From assembly GCA_038503065.1 (NCBI GenBank), contig JBCAMK010000002.1:2852001-2916000 (forward strand): a stretch of 64,000 nt of DNA. The letters are read 5' to 3'. Origin of the DNA: Paragyromitra xinjiangensis. Lineage: Eukaryota; Ascomycota; Pezizomycetes; Pezizales; Discinaceae. How positions within the stretch are numbered: position 1 is the first letter of the stretch; the number at the start of each line of letters is the position of its first letter. Below are positions 23,251-35,163 of this stretch, one piece after another. A model generated the notes under the pieces. It was not told the DNA's origin. It searched no databases and was given only the letters and a program-made list of their open reading frames with translations. The position numbers and the translations under genes are program-made.

Positions 23251-24246
23251 TTCCTGCTTCTCCACCCCCTCCCCCTCCACCAGGGACCCCCCCAGGGCCC
23301 TACTACTACACCCCACCTCCTCCTGTCGGTTCAGGACTCTACTATGTCTTCCTCTTCGTCTAGAGGCAGAGGGAGAGGCAGAGGCTTTCAGTCTCCCTCT
23401 CCTGGCGCAATTTCACCATTCACTACCCCCACAACACCCACAGCACCCACCACACCCCCCAATTTGCGATTTTCTGCCCTCCACCATGGAGACCCAGAGC
23501 AGACCCCTACTCAGACCCTCCCACTGCGTCCTGCTGTTGCCTTTCAGGACTATGAGTCGCTCCCACTTCCTCCTGACTCTCAAGACCATGAGATAACAGA
23601 ATCGGAGTCTGAGCATGAGAGCATGGATGATTTCGTGGCTCCCACCCTCAACACCACTATCAAGATCGCAGATGCTGTGATCCAAATTGCCAGAGACCTC
23701 CACCAGTATCGCCTCTATGTGAAGCAACTGGAGAAGGAAATCAGACGCCTCCAGAAGGCAGCCAGGAACCCCCCACCTCCCCCTACCATCCACAACGACC
23801 CAGCTCTTGTGGAGAAGGTAGCAACTCTCACAACCAAGGTGGCAGAATTGGAGCAGAAACGCGCTTTAACTAGCATTCTGGCTACTGCCAACCTTCCCCC
23901 ACCCCCAGCAGCTGTCCCAGCACCTGCACCTCACTCATGGGCTCAGGTTGCCTCTAAAAAGGCCTCCAGACCCGCCAGCAAGGCCTCCAAGGCCCCCAAA
24001 CCACCCACCAACCCTCCTAAGCGCGACCGCACCCTCATCATTACCAGGAATGGTCTACCCATTCCTGATGATGTTACCCCACTTACTATTCGCAATGCAG
24101 TCAATGCAGCCTTAGAAAGCCCATTGATTGCAGAGGTGCAATTTACACCAGCCCACCATGTGCAGCTCATTGCTGTCACCACCACCACCTCCGACACACT
24201 CCTCAAGCAGAGATTAAAGCTTGAGGAGATTGTGAGATCCACCATC

Positions 24247-24491
24247 CATCAGCAAAAACAAACGACATTCCTCTGTGGCCTATTTGACCTCTGTGGCCTA
24301 TTTGGCTCCTATTTGGCCTCTGTGGCCTCTGCAGAGGTCAACATTCCTCTGTGGAGGTTTCCGAGGAAATTTTGATATTTTCCTCTGCAGAGGCCACAGA
24401 GGCCACAGAGGTCCAAATAGGAGCCAAATAGGTCACAGAGGTAAGAACATGATCCTAATTTCAAATAGGTCATTTTTTGTTCTTGCTGATG
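24247..24491. mobile_element. 245-bp CATCAG MITE, copy 1
   Basis: The element begins CATCAGCAAAAACAAA and ends TTTGTTCTTGCTGATG, giving inverted ends of about 16 nt with one mismatch. The interior is a large imperfect palindrome built from the word CCTCTGTGGCCTATTTG and its complement. It is flanked by TC (24245-24246 and 24492-24493), and removal restores the ORF1 sequence found in other copies. By eye, the copy at 63181-63425 is identical along the full 245 bp. The ends resemble those of the Plavaka elements here, so a Plavaka-type transposase is the likely mover. Confidence 0.9.
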
Positions 24492-24649
24492 TCCCCAATG
24501 CCAACAGCCTGGAGAAAGAAGTGACTCTCTTCCAGGTTGTTCTGCACAACATACCCACCTCCATTCCTTCTGGCGAAGAAGGATTCCAACACATCAGGTC
24601 AGAGGTTGAACAGTTCAACCCTGGCACTACCCTCATGTGCGACCCATCA

Positions 24650-25480
24650 GTAAAATTAATTATTTCCTCCCTCAGCTCCAGGAGGTTCGGAATCATCGGG
24701 AGGCATGGGAGACTCCTGGAGAATATGTGCCTACCTGGAGGAGCGGATGATGATCCTCATCCTCCTGGAGACCCTGGGAGTCCCCAGTGCCCTCTCCATG
24801 AGTCTCCATAGAGATGATAAGGCTCCTCCGGGTGCCTCCATAATGTGCAAGTAATTACTCGATCTCCTGGGGAGGGCAGTCATATTGCTGTTTTCTTCAT
24901 GGAGTATACGATATTGAGCTTCCTCCCTGGGAGTCCAGAGGCACGACTACCTTCTCCATGACGTATGCGATATCAAGCATCCTCTCATGGAGAGCAGCAG
25001 CACGACTACATCCTCCCTGAAGTATGGGTCATTCAGCACCCTCCCGAGGAGCGCAGAAGCACAACCACCTCCTCCCAAGGATACGTGATATCGAGCTTCT
25101 TCTCATGGAGTCGATGTTTCTTACTTTACTACTCCATACTGTGGCATTTATCCCTCCCGGAGATATCCTGAATTGTCTTGGAGGTCCTTTGCATCCTTCC
25201 AATCCCTCCATATTCACTAAGGCATGCCATATCCTCTCCCGGGAGCCTTGCTTCGGATCGAGTCTACAGCCATTCACATGATATCACTCGGACTTGTGGA
25301 ACAGGCATAGAAGAATTGAAATTACTATTATAGTGAGAATCTACCAAAATATGATATAGATAATCCTCCGTGAATTGAGATCAACCAAGGGATAAATCAA
25401 ACAGAAAACCAAAGATGAGGCGTATCCTCCCAAGCTCCTAGCGCTAACCAAAAGACAGACTAAAAAAACGGACTAAAGAA
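24650..25480. repeat. Left subterminal region of Plavaka copy 1
   Basis: About 800 bp with no gene. It contains many direct and inverted copies of CTCCTGGAG, TCCTCC and CATGGAG words, alternately on both strands. Similar words (TCCTCCAGGAG) fill the right subterminal region at 33735-33960. Such clustered subterminal motifs are typical transposase-binding regions in CACTA-like elements. Confidence 0.55.
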
Positions 25481-25690
25481 ACGATGCAGTGTATCCTCCA
25501 CGACCTCCAAGACTAACCAAACGACAGACAAAGGGAAAGATGCAGCGTATCCTCCACGACTCCCAAAACTAATCAAACGACAGACAAAAGGAAAGATGCA
25601 GCGTATCCTCCACGACTTCCAAGACTAACCAAACAGCAGATGAAAACAAACGAAAGGAAAGATGCAGCGTATCCTCCATGGCTCCAGGCA
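25480..25690. repeat. Tandem repeat, about 60-bp units
   Basis: About four units share the order GATGCAGCGTATCCTCCACG, then CCAAGACTAACCAAACGAC and AGACAAAGGAAA. Unit length is about 58-66 bp. The array sits immediately 3' of the minus-strand companion gene within Plavaka copy 1 and repeats the TATCCTCC word typical of this element. Confidence 0.7.
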
Positions 25691-25695
25691 TCCCC

Positions 25696-27642
25696 TCAAA
25701 GATCTTCATCCTCCATTTCCTGCTCGAAGCTTGCGACAGCCGCAGAAAGGTCGACCTGCATATTATCAGTAGTAGGAGGACTGGTATCGGCTGCGGGAGT
25801 TGGAGGAGGGGTATCGGCTTCAGTTTCCATCTCACTCTGGATTTCTTGCTCTAAGAAAAGGGTAGGAATATTGACAGGCCCCGATGCCTGCTCACTATCC
25901 TCGGGATGAGGAGACTCCGAACCCTTTCGCCTGGCTTTGCTTCGAGTACCTTGATAGCCTCCTCTTTCGAGCTCCCATTTCCGCTTACGACTCCACAACT
26001 CATCTATATGATTGCCGTCATCGTCATCATCGCTCCAAGGAGCAGCTGACTCGTCCACAGTCCTCCTAGTCACCCTAGCAACCTTTCTCTCTACCTCGTA
26101 CCGAGTCGCATGCAGAACTTCCGCTTCCCATTCAGGAGCTTTGAGTGCTATGGTATCCCACGTGCTGCAGTGCCTACGCCAGACGGCTATAAAGGATGTC
26201 AGTCATCCTAGCAAAGATATAGCAATTGGAGGGGCAGCAGTACGATAACAGGTCTCTCTAGTGAAGTCTGCAGGCTCCACATACATGCCAGTCTTCCAGG
26301 CTTTCAAATTGTACTGGAGTGCCGCTGTGACGAAGCAAATGAACTCCTTATTGATCAAAGAGCCAAACGCAGAATCAGAGCGTCCCCTCATCCTCCTCCC
26401 CCTATAGTACTTGAGAAAGATGAGCTCAGCAATCGCATCATTCAGAAAGCGATTCTTAAAATCCTAGTAGGATGGTCAGCTTCCTACTCCCATTGCTCCC
26501 GAATTCAACATACCGCCATGGTAGATTCAAGGCACATAAACCTATCCTTGACTAGCAAATACTCCACCTTGTTTCGGATACTCTCAGGATTTTGCTCATC
26601 CAGCTCATAGAGCTGGATGATGCTTACCTTGGCTGCGCTGACGAGGTGAGAGCGCACGCGGCAATGTTGCTGGCTGATCTATATCTCATGTGAGGATATG
26701 CAGTATCCTTCAAGAAAAGGGGTAATTACCTGCCAAATATTTTCTGTCGTCAGTTCCAAGCTCTCTAAGGCAAGCAAATCTGACCAGCTGTGGGTAGTAG
26801 GCCGTGGGTTGGGAGTGAATACCTGACGAGAACAAGCTGCCTCCAGAGGAGCCTGACGCTCCATATCCTCGGAAGCCTTCGCCCAAGCAGTACGTATCCA
26901 CTTGAGCAATGTCTCGGGGGATGGCAGGGGCTCACAAAATAGGGTCTTTTGCAGAATATTCTCCTGGGATGCATGGACTAAGGCACGGATAGGCTCTCCC
27001 AGCAGATATACACTTCTGCTGCTCCTTCTATGAAGGTCACCTCCGTTACGACTCTCTGCATCCCCCGTGGGAGATACAGACCTTCCACTGCTATGATTCG
27101 GAGAATTGGCAGGAGTTGCCGGAGGGCGGCCTGGCCTAGCTCACCGAGCTGGTGCCTGCTCAAGGGGTTCGGGAACACGCTGCATCACAGTTAGAAAAGC
27201 TCTCAATAGTTTAGGATTCTCAATATCCGAGGATTTGCCGTATCCTCAGGGCTCCTACCAAGCGAGCTTGCCCTCGGTAGCTAGCATTACGAGCCATTTC
27301 AGATGCTGCAGCCTGTATCTTCGTCTGTGGTTTTCTGGTCCGGTTCTGACTTGGGGGGGGAGCTTGCTCATCCTCATAGAAGTCTTCATCCGCTGAATCT
27401 TCTTCATCTACTCCCTCCTCGGTCTCCCCCTCAGCTTCCTCCTCGTTCTCCTCCTCATCCTCCTCCTCTGCCTCCTCCTCTTGCGATGCTGGTGCTCTTT
27501 CTCTTTCTCTACCACGTCGACCATAATTGAGAGGCTCAGCTTCCGAATCTGCGATACGCTTCCTCCTTCTTGCTTCGGCGGGGCGAGGGGGTGGTGGCAT
27601 TCGTTTTGCTGCTTCGAGGCCTCTCTTGCGGATGGCTGTCAT
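25696..27642 (-). CDS. Plavaka-carried companion gene, DUF6532-like, multi-exon
   Basis: The coding direction is minus, with the probable start MTAIRKRGLEAAKRMPPPP at 27642. Exon 1 encodes a basic N-terminus and a long Glu/Asp-rich tract. Further coding segments lie near 27170-27255, 26680-26910, 26200-26470 and 25696-26100. The segment near 26200-26470 (FKNRFLNDAIAELIFLKYY, then INKEFICFVTAALQ and LKAWKTG) resembles the DUF6532 domain found in proteins carried by Plavaka/KDZ-type elements of basidiomycetes; this is my recollection of the pattern, not a search. The last segment is acidic and polar (SDDDDDGNHIDELWSRKRKW). Exact splice sites are not resolved, and a frame shift near 27255-27275 may be a lesion. 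Role in transposition unknown. Confidence 0.5.
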
Positions 27643-28068
27643 CCTTCGACGGAGAATGTATGATTTGGAAAGGTGATAGGTGATATTGTATGGAGGAGAT
27701 AGAAGAGTGTATGGAGGAGAGAGGGAATCCTGAGGAGGACCTCTGGGGGTGATGCTTATAAGGAGTGCGGTCTGATCTCTAAGACATATTTGAATTGACT
27801 CTAGCCCTAACATAATACTACTGACGCAGTGCTTCGACCTCCCAAAAAATAAAAAAATAAAAATACACGGATAGCAAATATCAAAAGATGCTCCACATCC
27901 TCGCGGTAATCTCCATCAAGCGCCCCCTAATCCCAATCCTAATCCTAATACCCGATAATCCTAATCCCAATATCTCTAAACCCCCCTTCCGATCTTTCGT
28001 TTTTCTGTTCAATATTATAAGCATTTGCTGATCTAGTAATAGCCATCAGAAGGGAGTATACCAATCGT

Positions 28069-29688
28069 TCAAGCAGGTCCTGCTGCCTCATAATCCTCAT
28101 CCACTTCCTCCGTATCCTTCCCTTTCCCCTTATCCTTTGCTTTCCCCTTATCCTTTGCCTTCCCCTTATCATTTGCCTTCCCCTTATCCTTCGCTTTCCC
28201 CTTCTCCTCCACTCCCTTCACTGCAGCCAAGGCTTCGGCAAGCACTTCAGCCGTAAAATAATCAGGGTCCCCTGACGCAGGTGGCATATCTGAGCCATCG
28301 TACTCCTCCGCAGGCTCCCCCTTAGGGCCCGGACCATCGTATGGGGCCCGATGAAGGACGACCAGCATCCTCGGAGCGGTTAGACCCTGTATCTGGGCTA
28401 GCCAGCCAGCAACATCCTCATCGTCGGCAAGAATAGTAGAGGTTGGGAAAGTCGTAGAAACCTCTCCAGGAACAGCATCCACAAGGGCTCCTAGCATCCT
28501 TCGAGGAGTACGGCCCGCAGGTAATCGCCTCGTGGCTACGCGAAGGCACTCGTTAAGGGTAGGAGCACTAATTACGGCAACCCAAGACTTGATTAAACCC
28601 CAATTGACCTCAGCCGGTGCTTCCCAGGGATAACGAGTCTCCTTGGTGGAAACCCTCCACCAGGCATCCGGGTCACAGAGTGTCACTTGGACTGCGACTT
28701 CTTTGAATTCTGAATCACCCGCACGATAGTAAGCATCCTTCAGTCAAACAAATAGAAGATCATAAACAAAATCTTACCTTCCACATCGTTCTCTTTCTCG
28801 ATCATACCAGTATCCTCTAGCTCTAAACGAATCTTGGTATCCGTCTGCTGCACCTGATGCAGGCAATCCCGAAGGAGACTCTGCATCACCTGGTCTACCT
28901 GCTCCTTATCATCAGCATGCCTTGAACGGTAGGTCACAATAGAATGATGCTCCTCAGCCCATTCTGTTAATGCTTCCCAGGCATTGGCGCTAGGATTGGC
29001 GATGCCTCGGATACCATGCATCCTCAAATAGGATACAACATCACTCCAAAGGACGGTATAATGATGAGGATTATCCTCTCTGAAGCCAAGGAGTGGTTTG
29101 TAGTCGGTGGCCTTCATGAGTTTTTTCTTTGGCGTTTCCTTCTTTGGCGCCTTTCCCTTTATTACCACTTTCTTCGGCGTTTCAGGCTTCTTCGGGGGTT
29201 TTGGGTCCTTCTTTGGAGTCTCCGTATCCTCCTTTGGGGTTTCCGGATCCTCCAATGGTTCCTTAGCTTTACCTTTACCTTTACCCAGAGCAGCCATGGG
29301 AATAGAAGGAGACTGCGTATCCTTGAATGGTATAAGTACCTGGTCCAAAAAGAGGCGCCAAGCTTGAGTTGGGGGGGGAGTCGCGATATCAGTCCTCCGA
29401 GTGCGAGGAGTAGGAGATGTGGGAGATGAAGGACCTGCGGAGAGGCGGGCAAACTTTCTGAGTTGATAGCCGTCGCTGCTAGACGGGCGTTTTCGTTCTT
29501 TCGAGGGAGTCTCTGTATCTTTCGTAGGATTCTGAATAGCACTTGGTTCTGGTTCTGGATTCGATTTACTGGGAGTATTCACCGCCTATTTATATTAGCA
29601 TCAACGTATCAAGATACCCTGCGCCATGGAGTTTGCTCACCGCCCACTTCCCTGCGGAGTCTACTGCCGATTTGAGGATATTGGACAT
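28069..29688 (-). CDS. Plavaka-carried Lys/Pro/Thr-rich protein, unknown function (498 aa)
   Basis: Joining 29641-29688, 28778-29585 and 28069-28709 gives 499 codons including stop, with GT-AG introns in phase. Exon 1 is MSNILKSAVDSAGKWA. The N-terminal half is Pro/Thr/Lys-rich with repeated TPKK and PPKKPETPKK words. A globular-looking middle follows (WSDVVSYLRMHGIRGIANP, then AWEALTEWAEEHHSIV). After the second intron comes DPDAWWRVSTKETRYPWEAP, and the C-terminus has repeated GKAKDKGKA units. No domain is recognised. It lies between the DUF6532-like gene and the divergent transposase gene inside the same transposon, so it is probably an accessory transposon protein, perhaps DNA-binding given its basic repeats. 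Confidence 0.6.
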
Positions 29689-29699
29689 CTTGAAACAGT

Positions 29700-30388
29700 A
29701 ATATCAAGTTGGTTTAGGAAGGATATATAGTATCGTGAGCTTAGGCAAGCTAGGAGAGAAGGTTGCAGAGGATGGAGGAGAGCGAGGAGGAAGCTGAAGA
29801 GGAGGAGAAGCAGGATTTGTTTGTCCTGGCAGCGTTTATGAGGTCATATATGAGGTATTGATAGGATCTGTGCGCAGGCCAACCCTAACCCACACCGAAT
29901 CCTCTAAGCGACGCCTGCACCTCCTATTTTAGGATTAGCCTACCCCCATAGTTCAACCTCATATCAACACCCCCTGAATTCCGACGAGCAACAAACGAAA
30001 GCCTCCTACCTTTGCAAGCAGCAGAATCCTACTCTAGTGATCAATATCACTCCACTTCAGCGAGTTACAGCATCCTACTCCCTTCCAGCATCCTACTCCC
30101 TCTCAGCATCCTACTTCTCCTCGGCATTAGCATCCCCGAGGCTGATTTCCAGCGATTGCCACAAATCCTCCACGGGGCAACATTCCATTCCTGCGCAAGC
30201 TCTAGCCTGCATCCCCCTAATAGTGAGCAAATATCCTACTTTCTACCAGCGATTATCAGCATCCTAATTTCTCTTAGCAAATATTAATATTGTACTTCCA
30301 GCAAGGGCATTCTACCGTTAAGCGAGCTCCAGCATCCATCCCTTAGCATCTTGCTCCGCAGTTGATACACGGCATCCTTCAAGTTGAT
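29700..30388. other. Divergent promoter region inside Plavaka copy 1
   Basis: This spacer separates the minus-strand Lys-rich gene from the plus-strand transposase gene. It contains about ten near-repeats of AGCATCCTACT and TATCCTACTT between 30020 and 30375. It probably holds both promoters and internal binding sites for the transposase. Confidence 0.5.
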
Positions 30389-33300
30389 ATGGAGGTTTCA
30401 AGATCCCGCTGCCCATTGTGCTGCCGCACCTACAGCTCAGCTCTGTCGTTGCATACTCACGTGATAGATATCCATCCTAAGCATGCCTCTATCGTATTTA
30501 GCCAAGGAGGCTCTCAATCCGAGGAGGATGAACGGGATGGTGCAGCAGGCTCATGGCGCAAACAGAATCCAGACAGCGATTGGGAAGATATCTGCTCCAA
30601 CTCGGAAGGAGGCACATCATCGGATGGGAGCACTGCAGGCGGAAGTGAGAAGGATGACGAGAATCCTTCTGATACGGAGGATAATGACGGGAATACCAAC
30701 ACAGGGCCCATGCAGCTGCCTGGCCCAAGGATAATTCAATTTGCCGATGCAGTGTGCTCTTTGGGGGATGTGGAGGATTATCGAGAGGTTGTCGAATTCC
30801 TCCTCTCAAACCCCTACGCTCCGTTTGAGACGGCTTTTGACTTCAAGCTCGCTAGGTGGATATTAGAGAGTGGGATAGCACAAACCCGCATCAACGAGTA
30901 TTTCAACGAGGAGCTCTGCACTCCTACGCCAGGATTTAGGTCTGCCCATACTATGTACAGACTCCTCGATAGGATAGATCCTGATTTAGGCCAAGCGCAC
31001 TGGCAGCGAGGGAGTTGTGAAGTCATGGAGGGGACGAGGAAAAGAGTGACGTGGTATTACTTCAGGCCAATACTGGCCTGTATCCAATACTTGCTCAAAC
31101 AGCCGGCATATGCCAAGGATATGGTCTATCGTCCAGTTCGAGAATACAACGACAGCGGAGAGAGGATGTATTCTGAGCTGCATACAGCAGACTGGTGGTG
31201 GGAAATACAGGTTAGCTATTCCCTCCTACGTATCCATTATTCTGCTAATTCTCGTGGCTAGGAAAGCTTACCTCACGGAGCCACGGTGATTCCAGTCATC
31301 TGCGGCTCGGATGGCACACATCTCACCAATTTCTCAGGTGATAAGAAGGCTTGGCCAATCTACTTGACGATAGGGAATATCCCTTCCGAAGTTCGAAATA
31401 AGCCAACGAATATGGCTATGATTCTCGTGGCGCTCCTCCCAATCCCTCCAAAGTTTACAAAAGACAATTCAATCAATAGACTCCGCCGAGAAGCCAATAG
31501 AGATATACTGCACGAGGTCCTCAGCATCCTTTTCAAGGATATGAAAGAGGCTGGGATGACTGGAATCCGATTAGCATGTGCGGATGCTCAGTACCGAATG
31601 TGCTATCCAATCCTTTGTGCTTGGATGGCTGACCACGCAGAGCATTGCCAACTCCACAACCTGCAGCAAAACGCCTGCCCAAAGTGCGAGGTCAAACCAG
31701 ACCAACTTGGTGAGCAAGCCAGCAGCCCGAAACGAAACGATAAGGAGTATCAGGAAGTGGCGCAATCCTTCGCCAATACTGGAGATCCTCAGGAGTTGGA
31801 GTATCTCGTCGAACGAGGGCTGAAAGCGCCATTCAACGTCTTTTGGGGGATGCCACACCTCCCTCACGCTGGGGACCTCCACAAGCCAGACCTCCTACAT
31901 AACATCTATCTCGGTTTATTGAAGCATCTGATGGAGTGGATAGAGAGCTTCCTTGAGAAACACAAGAGGCTGCAAGCATTTGACGAAGTCTGGATGTCAA
32001 TACCCCCCTTCTCAGGCCTGGCTAGGCCAACTAAAGCCTATCGAGAGGTTTCCCAGTGGCAGGGCAAGGAGATGCGCAATCTCGGCTGTATCCTTCTCGG
32101 AGCCTTTGCAGTTGCGCTGCTCCATCCGTCGAAGGATGAGCTATATCCTTTCAAGCGAGCTATCCTTTGCGTGCGGAGTTTTATCGATTTCCACCTTATG
32201 GCACAGTATCGGAGCCATACACCTGAAACCTTGCGATATATGGATCAATACCTCGCCGACTTCCACCAGCATAAGGATATCTTCCTAGAATTCAGAGCCT
32301 CGAAGAAGGCAAGCGCAAAGGCACGGGCAACAGTCAAGCGCTTGAAGCTATCGCAGGATGCCCGACCTCCTCTTGCAGGATCAAGAAAAAGACGATTGGA
32401 GGATGCAGATAGGCTTGAAAGGAGAGAGCTACTCATTGAAACGCAGCAGGAAGAAAGCCACTTCAACTTTCCAAAGATGCACCTCCTAATGCACTTCCAT
32501 GAGCATGTTGAGCGGTATGAAGGGATCCCCATGTTTTCTACCGAGGTTGGGGAGACAGCACATCGGCAGCAGATCAAAGAAGGATATAGGGCATCCAATA
32601 AAATCGATTCGACGAAGCAAATCCTGCGCTACTATGCACATTGACAAGCATTGGGTATGCGTATATTGAACCTCCGGGCCCTTTCTAGGGATGTTGAGCC
32701 TCCCAATTACGGGGATGCTGAGCCTCCCAATTCGCAGCTGCACAATATCCTTAGGCCCAGACGATCCGAGATCCAACATATAGGAGAAAGAGCATCCCTC
32801 TGGCGATTATGTGGTCGACAAGCGAAGATTTCCCTTCTGCATGACATCATCTCCCTAATGAATATTCCGGATCTACCGGAACAAATACTTTATTACAGCA
32901 GTCAGAATTTGAAGGATGAGTGTCGTCTTGAGGAGGATACAGAGGCTCTTCTTACATACCCAGCTGAGATGTTCTCTCACCTTCGAGTCCCTGGGCCTAT
33001 GTTTCAGCGGCCTGAGGAGTTTGAGCTTCATCGTGTGAGATGCACAGGGGAGCGAGCGTTTAGGGGTCGAGCTCCACGAAACGATTGGGTGTGGGTCCAG
33101 GTAGGAGACGAGAGCCAGTTTGGTGCTCTTCGAGGACGCCTTCCAGCCAAGGTGCTTTGCCTCTTTAAGATTCGAGATCCTCATACAGAGTACACACATC
33201 GGCTAGTCCTTGTGAGGATGCTACGAGCCTTTCCAGGTGGAGGTAGGATTACGGACATCCATGGGATGGTGAGAGTATCTACTAGGCTGAAGGATGATCG

Positions 33301-33445
33301 ATTCGTTGTGGGGATAAAGAATATCATGGGAATTGCGCATCTCATTCCCGAGCAGCCGGAGCTCCAGGAGAATAATACTAAATGGCTGGTCAACAACCGA
33401 ATTGACCTTACAACGTTCAATGAGATATATACATTAGAGAATTGA
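30389..33445 (+). pseudogene. Plavaka transposase, copy 1, one in-frame stop
   Basis: Coding sequence 30389-31210 and 31262-33445 with a 51-nt GT-AG intron in phase 0. The N-terminus has a C2H2 finger (C8, C11, H24, H29) followed by an acidic linker. The transposase core shows VICGSDGTHLTNFSGDKKAW, then HAGDLHKPDLLHNIYLGLLK and STEVGETAHRQQIKEGYRAS, which are plausible positions for the DDE residues. The C-terminal domain includes HRVRCTGERAFRGRAP and ends FNEIYTLEN. A TGA at 32642-32644 interrupts the frame between QILRYYAH and QALGMRIL, with the same frame open on both sides. The second copy at 45021-50094 has a sense codon (Glu) in the aligned position. The gene is otherwise complete. Confidence 0.85.
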
Positions 33446-33960
33446 GGATGCTGAGTATCCTCGCAAGACTAGGAACTTGGAAGCATGAGTGGATTAGGAA
33501 ACTGGGCATCCTCGAGGATTAGGAGCTTGTACATAGTCAGGGACTCGGACTCGGAGAACATAGAGTAGACGAAGGATGAGAGCAGGAGTGAGATGGAAGT
33601 AGGCGTAGGATGCTTAACATCCTACGTGGCAACACTGCATCATTTGAATGAATAGAGCCAATAAAATCTAAATACTGCGTACTTGGCTGCAATTACTAAG
33701 CAAAGCACTTGAAAATTTGCGGGAAAGAGAAGCATTATCCTCCTAGAGATATGAATAAGTTGTTAGGCGCTCCATGAGCTAACTGCAGCGACGAAGAGCA
33801 CCCATTTCCTCCAGGAGATAGCTGGAGTCGAAAGGATTAGGTATATCCTCCAGGAGGAAATCGTAGCGCAACCACTCCTCAAGGAGGTCAGGGAGCACAC
33901 GGAGGTTGAGGAGAAAATTGCCTCCCCGGGAGACGTGCCCAAACTCCAGGAGGCGATAAT
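33446..33960. repeat. Right subterminal region of Plavaka copy 1
   Basis: Non-coding. From 33446 to 33640 it contains repeated GGATGCT, GTATCCTC and AGGATGAG words. From 33735 to 33960 it has repeated CTCCAGGAGG words on both strands, matching the left subterminal region. The element ends at 33974. Confidence 0.55.
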
Positions 33961-34443
33961 TATTTTTACTGATGCCCTCGCTGGCTCACCAGACCAGAGC
34001 AGAGAGAGGGCAAGCAGGCTTCCTCCATGGTTTTGACCATCCAGGGGAAACAACCTGCCACCACTGCCCTTGAGAGAGGGCTCTCCCTTTTCGCATCAGC
34101 AAAAATTGATCAAGCCGCCCCGGCCACCTGGAGGTCTAGGCAGTCGGGCGGAATGTTACCCTTCTGTTAGGTTGCTGCAGCATCTCGGCGCGCCCGGAGG
34201 CATGGTTTCTAGACCTTTGACCGCCTGGAGGAGGTCGTTTCCTCCTATAGCAATTGGTGTAGTGGGCTGCTTCTGGGCACATGTGGTCCCTTGCTGCCGC
34301 AGGATTTTGGCAGCGGTTCACCCTGTAGAATGGATTTGGTAGGGCCTGGAATATTCAGGAATCACTTGTATGGAACCAATATCATTGACAATTGCTTTAT
34401 TCTATGTATCTATCTATATATCTATGTACAAATATCGAGGGCG

Positions 34444-35092
34444 CAGCTAAACTAGCTTCTGTGGAAGCTGCAGCAGCGAGTCGACGACCTGCCAGAGGCA
34501 GGCAGCGAATTGACCATATGGCGCCAGCAGGGGAAGCTCAGGCAGCGAATCGACCTATTGGCGCAGGCGCAGGCTCAGGCTCAGGCGCAGGCTCAGGCGC
34601 AGGCAGCGAATTGACCATATGGCGCAGGCAGCAGAAGCTCAGGCAGTGAATCGACCTATTGGCGCAGGTGCAGGCTCAGGCGCAGGCTCAGGCTCAGGCG
34701 CAGGCAGCGAATTGACCATATGGCGCAGGCAGCAGAAGCTCAGGCAGTGAATCGACCTATTGGCGCAGGCGCAGGAAGCTCAGTCAGCGAATTGACCATG
34801 TGGCGCAAGCAGCGGAAGCTCTGGCAGCGAATCGATCATATGGCGGAAGCTGCAGCAGCAAATCGATGACCTGCCAGAGGCAGGCAGCGAATTGACCATG
34901 TGGCGGAGGCAGCGGAAGCTCAGGCAGTGAATCGACCAATTGGCGGAGGCAGAGGAAGCCCAGGCAGCGGATCGGCCATGTGGCGGAGGCAGCGGCGGCT
35001 GCTGCAGCGAATCGACCTATTGGCGCAGGCGCAGGCTCAGGCTCAGGCAGCGAATTGACCATGTGACGCAGGCAGCAGAAGCTCAGGCAGTT
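34444..35092. repeat. Minisatellite, left block
   Basis: Repeated units of about 30-75 bp are built from GGCAGCGAATTGACCATATG, GGCGCAGGCAGCAGAAGCTC and AGGCAGTGAATCGACCTATT words, with runs of GCTCAGGCGCAG. It is GC-rich and open in several frames, but the periodicity explains those frames and I do not call them genes. The array resumes at 42309 after the retroelement block. Confidence 0.8.
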
Positions 35093-35163
35093 TCATGGAT
35101 GGAACGGACGAAAAGGATTGATTGGATGCGGTTTGGGATGTGGTGTTTCTTTGTCTTTCTTTT

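Larger units (their letters stand above)
24645..33974. mobile_element. Plavaka-type (CACTA-like) DNA transposon, copy 1, 9.3 kb
   Basis: The left end CATCAGTAAAATTAATTAT and the right end ATAATTATTTTTACTGATG are inverted copies. The flanks are CC at 24643-24644 and CC at 33975-33976, and excision restores the family A ORF1 sequence. The element carries a transposase gene on the plus strand and two further genes on the minus strand. Both ends and spacers are full of the words GCATCCT/TATCCTCC and their complements. The transposase has one in-frame stop, so this copy may depend on another source. Confidence 0.88.

Noticed and set aside
34392..35062. Open frames with Gly/Ala/Ser or Arg/Gln repeats
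   Set aside because: They are produced by the minisatellite periodicity and occur in several frames and on both strands.
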